A stretch of 64,000 nt of DNA. Source: Paraburkholderia sabiae. GTDB lineage: Bacteria > Pseudomonadota > Gammaproteobacteria > Burkholderiales > Burkholderiaceae. The stretch is from contig NZ_CP125295.1 in the NCBI RefSeq assembly GCF_030412785.1, forward strand, positions 930,001 through 994,000. Reading direction: 5' to 3'. The notes under the pieces were generated by a model. The model searched no databases. It was not told the DNA's origin and saw nothing but the letters and a program-made list of their open reading frames with translations. Shown one piece after another: positions 56,020 to 64,000 of this stretch (position 1 is its first letter; each line of letters begins with the position of its first letter). A program made the position numbers and the translations under genes.

Positions 56020-57132
56020 TTAGCCGCCGATGTACGACATCTCGACGCGCCGCTCTTCCGACGTCGTCCTCGATGCCGCGCTCGCGCTGCCGCGCAGCTG
56101 CGAGTAGCGGTCGCCGCGCGCATGCCACATGTTGGCGACAGCGGTGGCGATGCCGGCGTCGCTCGTGCCGTTGCGCACGAGCGCGCGCAGGTCGTGGCCC
56201 GACGACGCGAACAGGCACAGATAGACCTTGCCTTCCGTCGACAGCCGCGCACGCGTGCAATCGCCGCAGAACGCGCGCGTCACGCTGGAGATCACGCCGA
56301 TCTCGCCGCTGCCGTCCGCGTAGCCCCAGCGCTGCGCGGTTTCGGCGGCGCTGTGCGCTTCGAGCGGCAGCAGCGGGAAGTGCTCGCTGATGCGTGCGAC
56401 CACGTCCGCCGACGGCAGCACTTCCGTCATGTTCCAGCCGTTCGACGTGCCGACGTCCATGTATTCGATGAACCGCAGCACCACGCCCGAGCCTTTGAAG
56501 TGCGCGGCCATCGGCACGATTTCGCTGTCGTTGGTGCCGCGCTTGACGACCATGTTGACCTTCAGCGGCGCAAGTCCGACCGATTGCGCGACTTCGATGC
56601 CCTCGAGCACGTCGCGCACCGCGAAATCGGCGTCGTTCATGCGGCGAAATAACACATCGTCGAGCGCGTCGAGGCTGACAGTGACGCGGTTCAGCCCCGC
56701 GTCCTTCAGGCTCTGCGCCTTGCGGGCGAGCAGCGAACCGTTGGTCGTGAGCGTCAGGTCGAGCGGCTTGCCCGTCGCCGTCGTCATCCGCGCGAGTCGT
56801 TCGATCAGAAATTCGAGGTTCTTGCGCAAGAGCGGCTCGCCGCCCGTCAGCCGGATCTTCTCGACGCCATGCGCGACGAATATAGCCGCGATGCGCTCGA
56901 TTTCCTCGAAGGTCAGCAACGCGCTGTGCGGCAGGAACGGATAGTCCTTGTCGAACACGGCGCGCGGCATGCAGTAGACGCACCGGAAGTTGCAGCGGTC
57001 CGTGACCGATATACGCAGATCGCGCAGCGGGCGCGACAGCGTATCGGTCAGTTCGCCGCGCGGGATCCGGGCGGGACCGGCGACGTCGGGAACGGCGCTG
57101 ACGTCGGCAACAGGGATGATGCGTCGGGACAT
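56020..57132 (-). CDS. moaA: GTP 3',8-cyclase MoaA
   Basis: MoaA is a radical SAM enzyme that starts molybdopterin synthesis from GTP with MoaC. The 370-residue protein has the SAM cluster motif CNFRCVYC and a second C-terminal Cys set ([20 protein letters not shown]). It starts [12 protein letters not shown] at 57132; a GTG two codons earlier is possible. It is the first gene of moaA-mobA-moeA. Confidence 0.96.
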   Translation of the reverse strand: MSRRIIPVADVSAVPDVAGPARIPRGELTDTLSRPLRDLRISVTDRCNFRCVYCMPRAVFDKDYPFLPHSALLTFEEIERIAAIFVAHGVEKIRLTGGEPLLRKNLEFLIERLARMTTATGKPLDLTLTTNGSLLARKAQSLKDAGLNRVTVSLDALDDVLFRRMNDADFAVRDVLEGIEVAQSVGLAPLKVNMVVKRGTNDSEIVPMAAHFKGSGVVLRFIEYMDVGTSNGWNMTEVLPSADVVARISEHFPLLPLEAHSAAETAQRWGYADGSGEIGVISSVTRAFCGDCTRARLSTEGKVYLCLFASSGHDLRALVRNGTSDAGIATAVANMWHARGDRYSQLRGSASAASRTTSEERRVEMSYIGG

Positions 57133-57223
57133 GGTCACATATTTGGGATATCAGACTTCATTCTAGCGGAAGGCACTTTCCGTCACAGTAGGGCGAACGC
57201 GCGGTGCAACAAGGTTATCGGCA

Positions 57224-57253
57224 GAAAAAAGCCCGCCTTGCAGGCGGGCTTTC
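57224..57253 (-). terminator. Terminator after rne
   Basis: A GCCCGCC/GGCGGGC stem with a short loop is followed by a run of T on the minus strand. It lies about 50 bases past the rne stop. Confidence 0.85.
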
Positions 57254-57304
57254 GGGAAGCCTGAGCGGTTAGGCTCAGGCTGCTCTGCTCAGGTTAGCGA
57301 CCGC

Positions 57305-60300
57305 TTACTCGTGCTTCGCGGTTTCGACCTGTTGCATCGGCGTTGCGTCGACGGGCGGGAGCGGCTTGCGCTCGCGCGGCGCGCGGGCAGGCTTCACTGC
57401 CTGCGAGGCGGCTTCCTGGGCGGCGCGCAGCTTGTCGGAGTCGGTATTGACCCAGACGAGGCCGGCGCTTTCCAGCATCGACGTGAGCGCTTCCGCCGAC
57501 TGGCCGGATGCCGCGCCGTTCGAGCGAACGGGTTGCGGTTCCGCGGGAGCGGCGACGGGCGCAGCTTGCGCTGCAACCGGCTCCGGCACAGGTTCCACGA
57601 CGGGCTGCGCTTGCGCGACTTCAACGACGGGTTCCGCGACAGGCTGGGCGACCGGTTCGACGACCGGCTCGACAGCTGGTTCGACCGCTGGTTCGACCGC
57701 TGGTTCGACCGCGGCGGGCGTTTCTGCTGCCGGTTGCGCGACCTGCATAGGCGTTGCTTCAGGCGCGGCCGTAACGGGTTCGATCACCGGCTCGGCGGCA
57801 GCAGGCGCGGCCGCGACGGTTTCGACCTGTGCGGGCGCTTCTGCCGGCGCTTCCGTCGCTGCGGCAGGTGCCACAGGCGCGACGGACGGCGTCTCGACAG
57901 CTGCCGGCTCGGCGGGAACCGCTTCGACCTGCGTCGCTGCCAGTGCTTCGTCGGCGGGCACGACGGCTTCCGCCTTCGCTGCCTTTTCGACGGCAAGCGC
58001 CGGCGTTTCCGCCGATGCGTGCAGTTCGCTGACCACGGCTGCGCTCGTCGCGACGGCTGCCACGACGACTTCGACTGGCTTCACTTCCTGCGCCGGCTGC
58101 TGGACGGCTTCAGCCGCTTGCGGCTGCGCCTCGTGACGGCCCGTGTGTTCCGGCGCGCGCACGGGAGCTTCGGCCGACGCGGCCGGAGCCGTTTCGCCTT
58201 CTGCTTCTGCGACATCGGCTGCCGTGTTCACGTTCACGCCTTCTTCCTCGCGCTCGCGACGGCCACCACGGCGACCGCGACGACGGCGACGACGCTCTTC
58301 ACCGTCACGTGCTTCCTCACCGGGGGCGCCGCCCGCCAGATTGGCTTGTGCCTGTGCGGCGACATCCATTTGCGCTTCGTCCTGGCTCAGTGCTTCGGCG
58401 GTTTCGGTTTGCTGCTGCTTGCGACGTTCGCCGCGCTCAGCACGTTCAGCGCGCTCGCCACGTTCACGGCGCTCACCGCGTTCCTGACGCTCGCCGCGTG
58501 CTTCCGTTGCTTCCGCGCGTTCCTGACCGCGTTCGACGCGTTCCGGACGTGCCTCACGCCCTTCACGTGCATCACGCGGTTCGCGTGCCTCACGGCCTTC
58601 GCGCTGCTCGCGGCCGCCGCGCGGCTCACGTGCTTCGCGCGGTTCGCGTTCCTGACGTTCGCCGCGTTGCGACGGTTGACCTTGACGGCCTTGCGTCGCC
58701 GCGCCTTCGCCACGGCCTGCCGCGTCGCGGCCACCTGCGCCGCCGCGACGGTTACGGTTGCGGTCGCCGCCGCGCTCGCCCGTGCGCTCACCGCGCTCGG
58801 TGCGTTCGCCGCGTGCCGGCTTCGTCGTCTTTTCGACAGGAGCGGGCGCGGGTGCGGGAGCCGCCGGCTGCATGCCGAACAGACCCTTCAGCCAGCCGAT
58901 GAAACCGCCCGTTGCCGGCTGCACTTCCACAGTAGCGGCGGCGGGAGCCGGCGTGCGCACGGGTGCGCTCGGTGCCGGCTTCTCGGGCGTGATGCCCTTG
59001 ACGGCCGCTTCCTGCTTCGGCTTCACCTCTTCGGCACGCTTGCTGTAACCCGTTTCCGATTCCAGCTCGCGAGCAGCTTCCTCGGCCATCTTCCAGGACG
59101 CGCGCGGATCGTCGAGGCGCGCGTCGTCGTGACGCAGACGCTCGAGCTTGTAATGCGGCGTGTCGAGGTGCTTGTTCGGCACCAGCACGACGTTGACCTT
59201 GAAGCGCGACTCGATCTTGTTGATTTCCGAGCGCTTTTCGTTGAGCAGGAAAGCGGTGACTTCGACGGGAACCTGGCAGTGGATGGCCGCCGTGTTCTCC
59301 TTCATCGCTTCTTCCTGAATGATCCGCAGCACTTGCAGCGCGGACGATTCGGTATCGCGGATGTGGCCCGTGCCGTTACAGCGCGGGCAGGTCACGTGGC
59401 TGCCTTCGGACAGCGCCGGGCGCAGACGCTGGCGCGACAGCTCCATCAGGCCGAAGCGCGAGATCTTGCCCATCTGGACGCGTGCGCGGTCGTGCTTGAG
59501 GGCGTCCTTCAGACGCTGCTCGACTTCGCGCTGGCTCTTCGCCGACTCCATATCGATGAAGTCGATCACGATCAGGCCGCCCAGGTCGCGCAGACGCAAC
59601 TGGCGCGCGACTTCGTCGGCGGCTTCGAGGTTCGTGCGCGTGGCCGTTTCCTCGATGTCGGCGCCCTTGGTGGCGCGCGCCGAGTTCACGTCGATCGCGA
59701 CGAGCGCTTCCGTGTGGTCGATCACGATCGCGCCGCCCGACGGCAGCGGCACCGTGCGCGAGTACGCGGTTTCGATCTGGTGCTCGATCTGGAAACGCGA
59801 GAAAAGCGGCACGTCGTCGTGATACCGCTTCACCTTGTTGACATTGTCCGGCATCACGATGTCCATGAAGGCGCGCGCCTGGTCATGGATTTCCGTGGTG
59901 TCGATGAGGATTTCGCCGATGTCCGGCTGGAAGTAGTCGCGAATCGCGCGGATGACGAGGCTCGATTCGAGATAGATCAGCATCGGCTGACCTTGCGTGC
60001 CGCTTTGCGACGCGGCTTCGATCGCGCGCCACAGCTGCATCAGGTAGTTCAGGTCCCACTGCAGCTCTTCGGCGCTGCGGCCGATACCGGCCGTGCGCGC
60101 GATGATGCTCATGCCTTCGGGCAGTTGCAGCTGGGACATGGTTTCGCGCAGTTCCTGGCGGTCGTCGCCTTCGATCCGGCGCGACACGCCGCCGCCGCGC
60201 GGATTGTTCGGCATCAGCACGAGGTAACGGCCGGCGAGCGAGATGAACGTGGTGAGGGCCGCGCCCTTGTTACCGCGTTCTTCTTTCTCGACCTGAACGA

Positions 60301-60598
60301 TCAGTTCCTGGCCTTCCTTGAGGGCGTCCTGGATGCGCGCGGAGCGCATGTCGATGCCTTCGCGGAAATACTGGCGAGCGACTTCCTTGAACGGGAGAAA
60401 ACCGTGTCGGTCTTCACCGTAGTTGACGAAGCAGGCTTCGAGCGACGGCTCGATGCGCGTCACGATCCCCTTGTAGATGTTGCCTTTGCGCTGTTCGCGC
60501 CCGGCGGTTTCGATGTCGATGTCGATGAGTTTTTGCCCATCGACGATGGCGACGCGCAGTTCTTCCTGCTGCGTCGCGTTGAACAACATGCGTTTCAT
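57305..60598 (-). CDS. rne: Ribonuclease E
   Basis: RNase E is the main endonuclease of mRNA decay and rRNA/tRNA processing and scaffolds the degradosome. The 1097-residue protein has the S1 domain (about 35-120), DNase-like catalytic Asp positions ([13 protein letters not shown] and [11 protein letters not shown]), and a CPRCNGTG zinc-link. The C-terminal half (about 530-1097) is disordered: Arg/Glu/Gly-rich, then Ala/Val/Glu/Pro-rich with AVEP repeats. Length is typical for Burkholderia. A long 5' region lies upstream. Confidence 0.97.
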   Translation of the reverse strand: MKRMLFNATQQEELRVAIVDGQKLIDIDIETAGREQRKGNIYKGIVTRIEPSLEACFVNYGEDRHGFLPFKEVARQYFREGIDMRSARIQDALKEGQELIVQVEKEERGNKGAALTTFISLAGRYLVLMPNNPRGGGVSRRIEGDDRQELRETMSQLQLPEGMSIIARTAGIGRSAEELQWDLNYLMQLWRAIEAASQSGTQGQPMLIYLESSLVIRAIRDYFQPDIGEILIDTTEIHDQARAFMDIVMPDNVNKVKRYHDDVPLFSRFQIEHQIETAYSRTVPLPSGGAIVIDHTEALVAIDVNSARATKGADIEETATRTNLEAADEVARQLRLRDLGGLIVIDFIDMESAKSQREVEQRLKDALKHDRARVQMGKISRFGLMELSRQRLRPALSEGSHVTCPRCNGTGHIRDTESSALQVLRIIQEEAMKENTAAIHCQVPVEVTAFLLNEKRSEINKIESRFKVNVVLVPNKHLDTPHYKLERLRHDDARLDDPRASWKMAEEAARELESETGYSKRAEEVKPKQEAAVKGITPEKPAPSAPVRTPAPAAATVEVQPATGGFIGWLKGLFGMQPAAPAPAPAPVEKTTKPARGERTERGERTGERGGDRNRNRRGGAGGRDAAGRGEGAATQGRQGQPSQRGERQEREPREAREPRGGREQREGREAREPRDAREGREARPERVERGQERAEATEARGERQERGERRERGERAERAERGERRKQQQTETAEALSQDEAQMDVAAQAQANLAGGAPGEEARDGEERRRRRRGRRGGRREREEEGVNVNTAADVAEAEGETAPAASAEAPVRAPEHTGRHEAQPQAAEAVQQPAQEVKPVEVVVAAVATSAAVVSELHASAETPALAVEKAAKAEAVVPADEALAATQVEAVPAEPAAVETPSVAPVAPAAATEAPAEAPAQVETVAAAPAAAEPVIEPVTAAPEATPMQVAQPAAETPAAVEPAVEPAVEPAVEPVVEPVAQPVAEPVVEVAQAQPVVEPVPEPVAAQAAPVAAPAEPQPVRSNGAASGQSAEALTSMLESAGLVWVNTDSDKLRAAQEAASQAVKPARAPRERKPLPPVDATPMQQVETAKHE

Positions 60599-61360
60599 TG
60601 AACGGCTCCAGAGCGGCTCTGCCTGTCCGGACCGACGGCGCGCGGGATCGAACCCGGCCAGCCGGCGGCAAGGACAGCGGCATGCCGCGCCTTATTGTGT
60701 TTTCACAAGCACGCTGGAGCGGGAAAGATGGCGGGAGAATTGCCTTGAAAGGGCGCCGTCCGAAAGAAAATGGACGCGCTGCCGCAGGGCACATGCGAAC
60801 ACGGCTTCAAATAATGGCCCGACACGCCGCGGGTCCTGGCAGCCGACTTGCATAGGCTTTCGTCCACGTGCGCTGCCGCGCCAGCTGGGCGCGCGTCCGG
60901 ACGGGTTCGAAAGCCGCGGTCTTGCCGCAGCGGGCAAGCTCGCTCACAACGCGCGCCTGTCCCGCTCAGGGGTGTCTCGCCTCATTTTGACGTCGCCATG
61001 TCCCGCACTTTCTGCGGGACGCCTCGGGCGCACGCCGTATTTTCGCCACCGGCCGCTTCGCGCTGAAGGGACATCCAAGCCGTCCGTCGCCGAAGCTCGC
61101 CAGTCAAATTCTTTTTAACCAAAATTCCGTTACCGACGATGCCGACTGTGACCGAACGTGCCTGTGGGCGCCGTCCCTGCCGTGTCGTGCATCGTGCGTG
61201 CAACTTGTTGCATCTCATTTTCAGGGCGAGCAACCAACCCCCGGCGCAAGTAAAATAACGTTTTTATCGCTTGCACCTGCGCAATCCACCCGCGATTCGG
61301 TTTAATGCGCCGATCCTATATAGTCGGCCACCGCAGACTGCTGGGCAAATTATATTCAGA
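60599..61360. promoter_or_regulatory. Divergent rne/rluC intergenic region with rne leader
   Basis: This 762-base gap holds promoters for rne (minus) and rluC (plus), and probably a long rne 5' UTR, which in E. coli mediates autoregulation. A perfect 8-bp stem hairpin (GTCCCGCA/TGCGGGAC, 61000-61020) lies about 400 bases before the rne start. No protein gene is supported here. Confidence 0.55.
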
Positions 61361-62422
61361 ATGAAAGAGTTAGGCAAAACATCCCAGAAATCCGTGACGG
61401 GCGTCGCGAGCGATCAGGTTTCGATGATCGAAATCGACGACGGCGCGGCCGGTCAGCGGATCGACAATTTCCTGCTGCGCGTCTGTAAGGGCGTGCCGAA
61501 GAGTCATATTTACCGGATTCTGCGCAGCGGCGAAGTACGCGTGAACAAGGGCCGGGTCGACGCGCAATACCGTCTGGCCTATGGCGATCTGGTGCGCGTA
61601 CCGCCCATCCGCATCGCAAAAAGCGACGAACCGGTGAACGCGCCGGCGCCGTCCGCGCATTTCGACATCCTGTTCGAAGACGATCACATGCTCGTCATCG
61701 ACAAACCCGCGGGCGTCGCCGTCCACGGCGGCAGCGGCGTGGCGTTCGGCGTGATCGAGCAATTGCGCGCCGCGCGCCCGCAGGCGAAGTTTCTGGAACT
61801 GGTGCATCGGCTGGACCGCGAGACGTCGGGCGTGCTGATGCTCGCGAAAAAGCGTGCGGCGCTGGTGAATCTGCACGAGCAGATCCGAGAAAACCGGATG
61901 GACAAGCGCTACTACGCGTGTGTCCACGGAGAATGGGCGAGCGACTGGGGCCGTCGGCGCGCGGTGAAAGAGCCGCTGCACAAATATCTGCTGCCGGACG
62001 GCGAGCGGCGCGTGAGGGTTCAGCCGGACGGCCTGCCGTCGCACACCATTTTCAATCTGGTCGACCGGTGGACCGACTACGCGCTGCTCGAGGCGGAACT
62101 GAAAACGGGTCGCACTCATCAGATTCGTGTCCATCTGGCGCATCTGGGCTTGCCGATCGTCGGTGACGCCAAATACGGGGATTTCGCGCTGAACAAGCAG
62201 CTTGCGCGCTCCAACGCCAATCCGGGGCTCAAACGGATGTTTTTGCACGCGTATCGACTGAAACTGACGCATCCGGCGTCGGGCGAGACGGTACGGTTCG
62301 ACGCGCCGCTGCCCGCGGAATGCAAGCGTTTCGTCGCGCAACTCGCCGGGATCGCTGGCGCAGCGGCTGACCATACACAACCACATACCGAGACGGGAAC
62401 GCATGGCTCGACAGCAATTTGA
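61361..62422 (+). CDS. rluC: 23S rRNA pseudouridine synthase RluC
   Basis: RluC makes pseudouridines 955, 2504 and 2580 in 23S rRNA. The 353-residue protein has an N-terminal S4 domain (about 35-95) and the RluA-type core with catalytic Asp in HRLDRETSGVLMLAKK. It starts MKELGKTSQ at 61361. It overlaps the next gene by 20 bases. Confidence 0.95.
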   Translation: MKELGKTSQKSVTGVASDQVSMIEIDDGAAGQRIDNFLLRVCKGVPKSHIYRILRSGEVRVNKGRVDAQYRLAYGDLVRVPPIRIAKSDEPVNAPAPSAHFDILFEDDHMLVIDKPAGVAVHGGSGVAFGVIEQLRAARPQAKFLELVHRLDRETSGVLMLAKKRAALVNLHEQIRENRMDKRYYACVHGEWASDWGRRRAVKEPLHKYLLPDGERRVRVQPDGLPSHTIFNLVDRWTDYALLEAELKTGRTHQIRVHLAHLGLPIVGDAKYGDFALNKQLARSNANPGLKRMFLHAYRLKLTHPASGETVRFDAPLPAECKRFVAQLAGIAGAAADHTQPHTETGTHGSTAI

Positions 62423-63062
62423 TCTGATCGTGTTCGATTGGGACGGGACGTTGATGGATTCGACCGTCCACATCACGCGCAGCATCCAGGCGGCCTGCCG
62501 CGACCTCGGCCTGCCCGTGCCCGCCGACGAAGCCGCGAGTTTCGTCATCGGTCTGGGCTTGCGCGACGCGCTCCAGATTGCCGCGCCGACGCTCGATCCG
62601 TCCGACTATCCGCGTCTCGCCGAGCGTTATCGCTTCCATTATCTGGTGAAGGATCAGACGACCGAGCTGTTTACGGGCGTGCGCGAGATGCTGGCCGACC
62701 TGCGCGACCAGGGCTATCTGCTCGCGATCGCGACGGGCAAGAGCCGCGTCGGGCTGAATCGCGCGCTCGACCAGGTGCGCCTGACGAGCCTGTTCGACGG
62801 CACGCGCTGCGCCGACGAAACGTTCTCGAAGCCGCATCCCGCCATGTTGCATGAACTCACGCGCGAACTGGGGCAGGATCCCGCGCGTACGGTGATGGTC
62901 GGCGATACGACGCATGATCTGCAGATGGCGATCAACGCGGGCGTGTCGGGCATCGGCGTCACGTACGGCGCGCATCCCGCCAACTCGCTGGTGGCGCTGG
63001 AGCCGAAGTTCGTCGCGGATAGCATCGCGTCGCTGTCGGGCTGGCTGCGGGAGCACGCATGA
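62403..63062 (+). CDS. HAD family phosphatase (phosphoglycolate phosphatase-like)
   Basis: The 219-residue protein has HAD motifs: I DWDGTLMDS, II ATGKSRVG, III KPHP, IV GDTTHDLQMA. It resembles Gph-type phosphatases with a helical cap. It overlaps rluC by 20 bases and the Rieske gene by ATGA, so the group is co-transcribed. Confidence 0.9.
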   Translation: MARQQFDLIVFDWDGTLMDSTVHITRSIQAACRDLGLPVPADEAASFVIGLGLRDALQIAAPTLDPSDYPRLAERYRFHYLVKDQTTELFTGVREMLADLRDQGYLLAIATGKSRVGLNRALDQVRLTSLFDGTRCADETFSKPHPAMLHELTRELGQDPARTVMVGDTTHDLQMAINAGVSGIGVTYGAHPANSLVALEPKFVADSIASLSGWLREHA

Positions 63063-63451
63063 CGGACGCCGTGCTTGAACCCGTGCGCGTGTGCGCGTCC
63101 GAAGAACTGGTCGACGGCGGGGCGGGGGTACGTCGTAACGCGACTTACGCGGGCGGCGACGCCGTCGTGTTTTTCGTGCGTTACGACGGCGTTGCCTATG
63201 GCTATCTGAACCGCTGCGCGCACGTTCCGATGGAACTGGACTGGAACGAGGGACAGTTCTTCGAATCGTCCGGCTTATACTTGATGTGCGCGACGCATGG
63301 CGCGATTTACGCGCCAGATACGGGCAAATGCGTGGGCGGCCCGTGCCGCGGCGGCAGGCTTCGGCCCTTGCAGGTCGACGAGCGCGATACGCCTGAAGGC
63401 CGTGCCGTATTCTGGATGCCGGACACCGATCTGCGTCCGGCATCTGTCTGA
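63059..63451 (+). CDS. Rieske 2Fe-2S domain protein
   Basis: The 130-residue protein has the Rieske pattern CAHVP (C-x-H) and CATHGAIY (C-x-x-H), in a stand-alone domain of ferredoxin type. Its redox partner is unknown. ATGA overlap with the HAD gene; it precedes sppA. Confidence 0.88.
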   Translation: MTDAVLEPVRVCASEELVDGGAGVRRNATYAGGDAVVFFVRYDGVAYGYLNRCAHVPMELDWNEGQFFESSGLYLMCATHGAIYAPDTGKCVGGPCRGGRLRPLQVDERDTPEGRAVFWMPDTDLRPASV

Positions 63452-63497
63452 TTTCCCGGCATCATTTTCAAACCTCGATTCCAATCGACGCTAACGC

Positions 63498-64000
63498 ATG
63501 TCCGACAATCTGACTCCCGATCCGAACGAACCTGCCACAGCGGGCCGCGAAGCACGCCGGGCGTCCACCGACGAGCCGAACTGGGAACGCGCCGCGCTCG
63601 AGCGGATTGCGCTCGCGGCCGTCAACGAGCAGCGGGCGGCTCGGCGTTGGCGCATTTTCTTCCGGTTTCTGTTCCTGGCAGTGCTGGTCGTCATCGCGTG
63701 GGCCGTGTTCGACTTCAGCGGGGAGAAAGTCGCCGCGACTGGCCGGCACACAGCACTCGTCACACTTGAAGGCGAGATCGCGTCGGATACGAATGCAAAC
63801 GCTGAAGATGTCGACGCGGCGCTCGCGAGCGCTTTCGATGATGCTGGCACGGCGGGCGTCGTATTACGCTGCAACAGTCCGGGAGGCAGCCCGGTTCAGG
63901 CGGGCATCATCTACCGTGAAATTCGCCGATTGCGCGCGAAATATCCGGCAATTCCGCTTTACGTCGTCGTGAGCGATATGTGTGCGTCGGGCGGCTATTA
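63498..64000 (+). CDS. sppA: Signal peptide peptidase SppA (S49), partial at window end
   Basis: The frame begins MSDNLTPDPNEP and has a membrane helix (about residues 52-75), then the start of an S49 serine protease domain (TALVTLEGEIASDTNANAEDVDAAL, GVVLRCNSPGGSPVQAG, SDMCASGGYY with the catalytic Ser). The window ends inside the gene, so the C-terminus is missing. It follows the Rieske gene. Confidence 0.88.
   Translation, partial: MSDNLTPDPNEPATAGREARRASTDEPNWERAALERIALAAVNEQRAARRWRIFFRFLFLAVLVVIAWAVFDFSGEKVAATGRHTALVTLEGEIASDTNANAEDVDAALASAFDDAGTAGVVLRCNSPGGSPVQAGIIYREIRRLRAKYPAIPLYVVVSDMCASGGY

Noticed and set aside
57311..60601. 1096-codon open frame opposite rne
   Set aside because: It is an antisense shadow of rne caused by the GC-rich third-position bias. 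Its product is Arg/Leu/Phe-rich with no family features.

Overview
The window is a GC-rich chromosomal segment from a Burkholderiaceae bacterium, most likely Paraburkholderia, Caballeronia or a close Burkholderia relative. This rests on the gene order rpsP-rimM-trmD-rplS, a rne gene divergent from an rluC-phosphatase-Rieske-sppA run, the moaA-mobA-moeA block, and strongly GC3-biased codons. Genus is inference; no 16S is present.

Region by region. 1-11.3 kb is housekeeping: a TM2 membrane protein, the ribosomal/tRNA methylation operon, a CoA-type Nudix hydrolase, a CobD/CbiB-like membrane protein, M48 protease-rsgA-DUF2007, orn, darP-mog and pmbA. 11.37-11.94 kb is a 566-bp palindromic intergenic element. 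folA follows. 12.5-22.4 kb is the most unusual block: a minus-strand operon with the gene order and protein features of the Fap functional-amyloid system. It encodes two small secreted proteins, a FapB-like repeat protein, a FapC-like repeat protein, a C39 protease (FapD), a FapE-like protein and a FapF-like coiled-coil plus beta-barrel pore. A VpsR-like sigma-54 activator sits at its end, and a second, paralogous activator is divergent from its start. A good sigma-54 promoter (20455-20470) lies just before the first gene, with a palindromic candidate activator site further upstream. thyA follows, so this block separates folA from thyA.

23.6-35.1 kb is accessory and metabolic: a FecR/DUF6600-type protein with a Gln/Pro/His repeat tail, an ArsR-like regulator, a 46-residue probable lipoprotein, an MFS transporter, a GlxA-type AraC regulator, an acyl-CoA thioesterase, fumC, a phospholipase D-like lipoprotein and a BASS transporter. 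35.17-37.02 kb is a second copy of the palindromic element, with its core in the opposite orientation, split by a complete IS481-family insertion sequence with a 6-bp target duplication. 37-46 kb holds a MATE exporter, an S4 RNA-binding protein, two small secreted proteins, a UvrD-like helicase, azlCD with an AraC regulator, creA and two tRNA-Asn genes. 46.4-64 kb is again mostly core: fdxA, pncB, a LutC-like protein, an NhaD-like antiporter, a hydroxyacid dehydrogenase-rmuC pair, molybdenum cofactor genes, rne, rluC and the start of sppA.

The main biological story is the amyloid locus. It appears to carry fibre subunits, a maturation protease, an outer-membrane pore and its own enhancer-dependent regulation. 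The second is the large palindromic repeat, whose stems change in a compensated way between copies.
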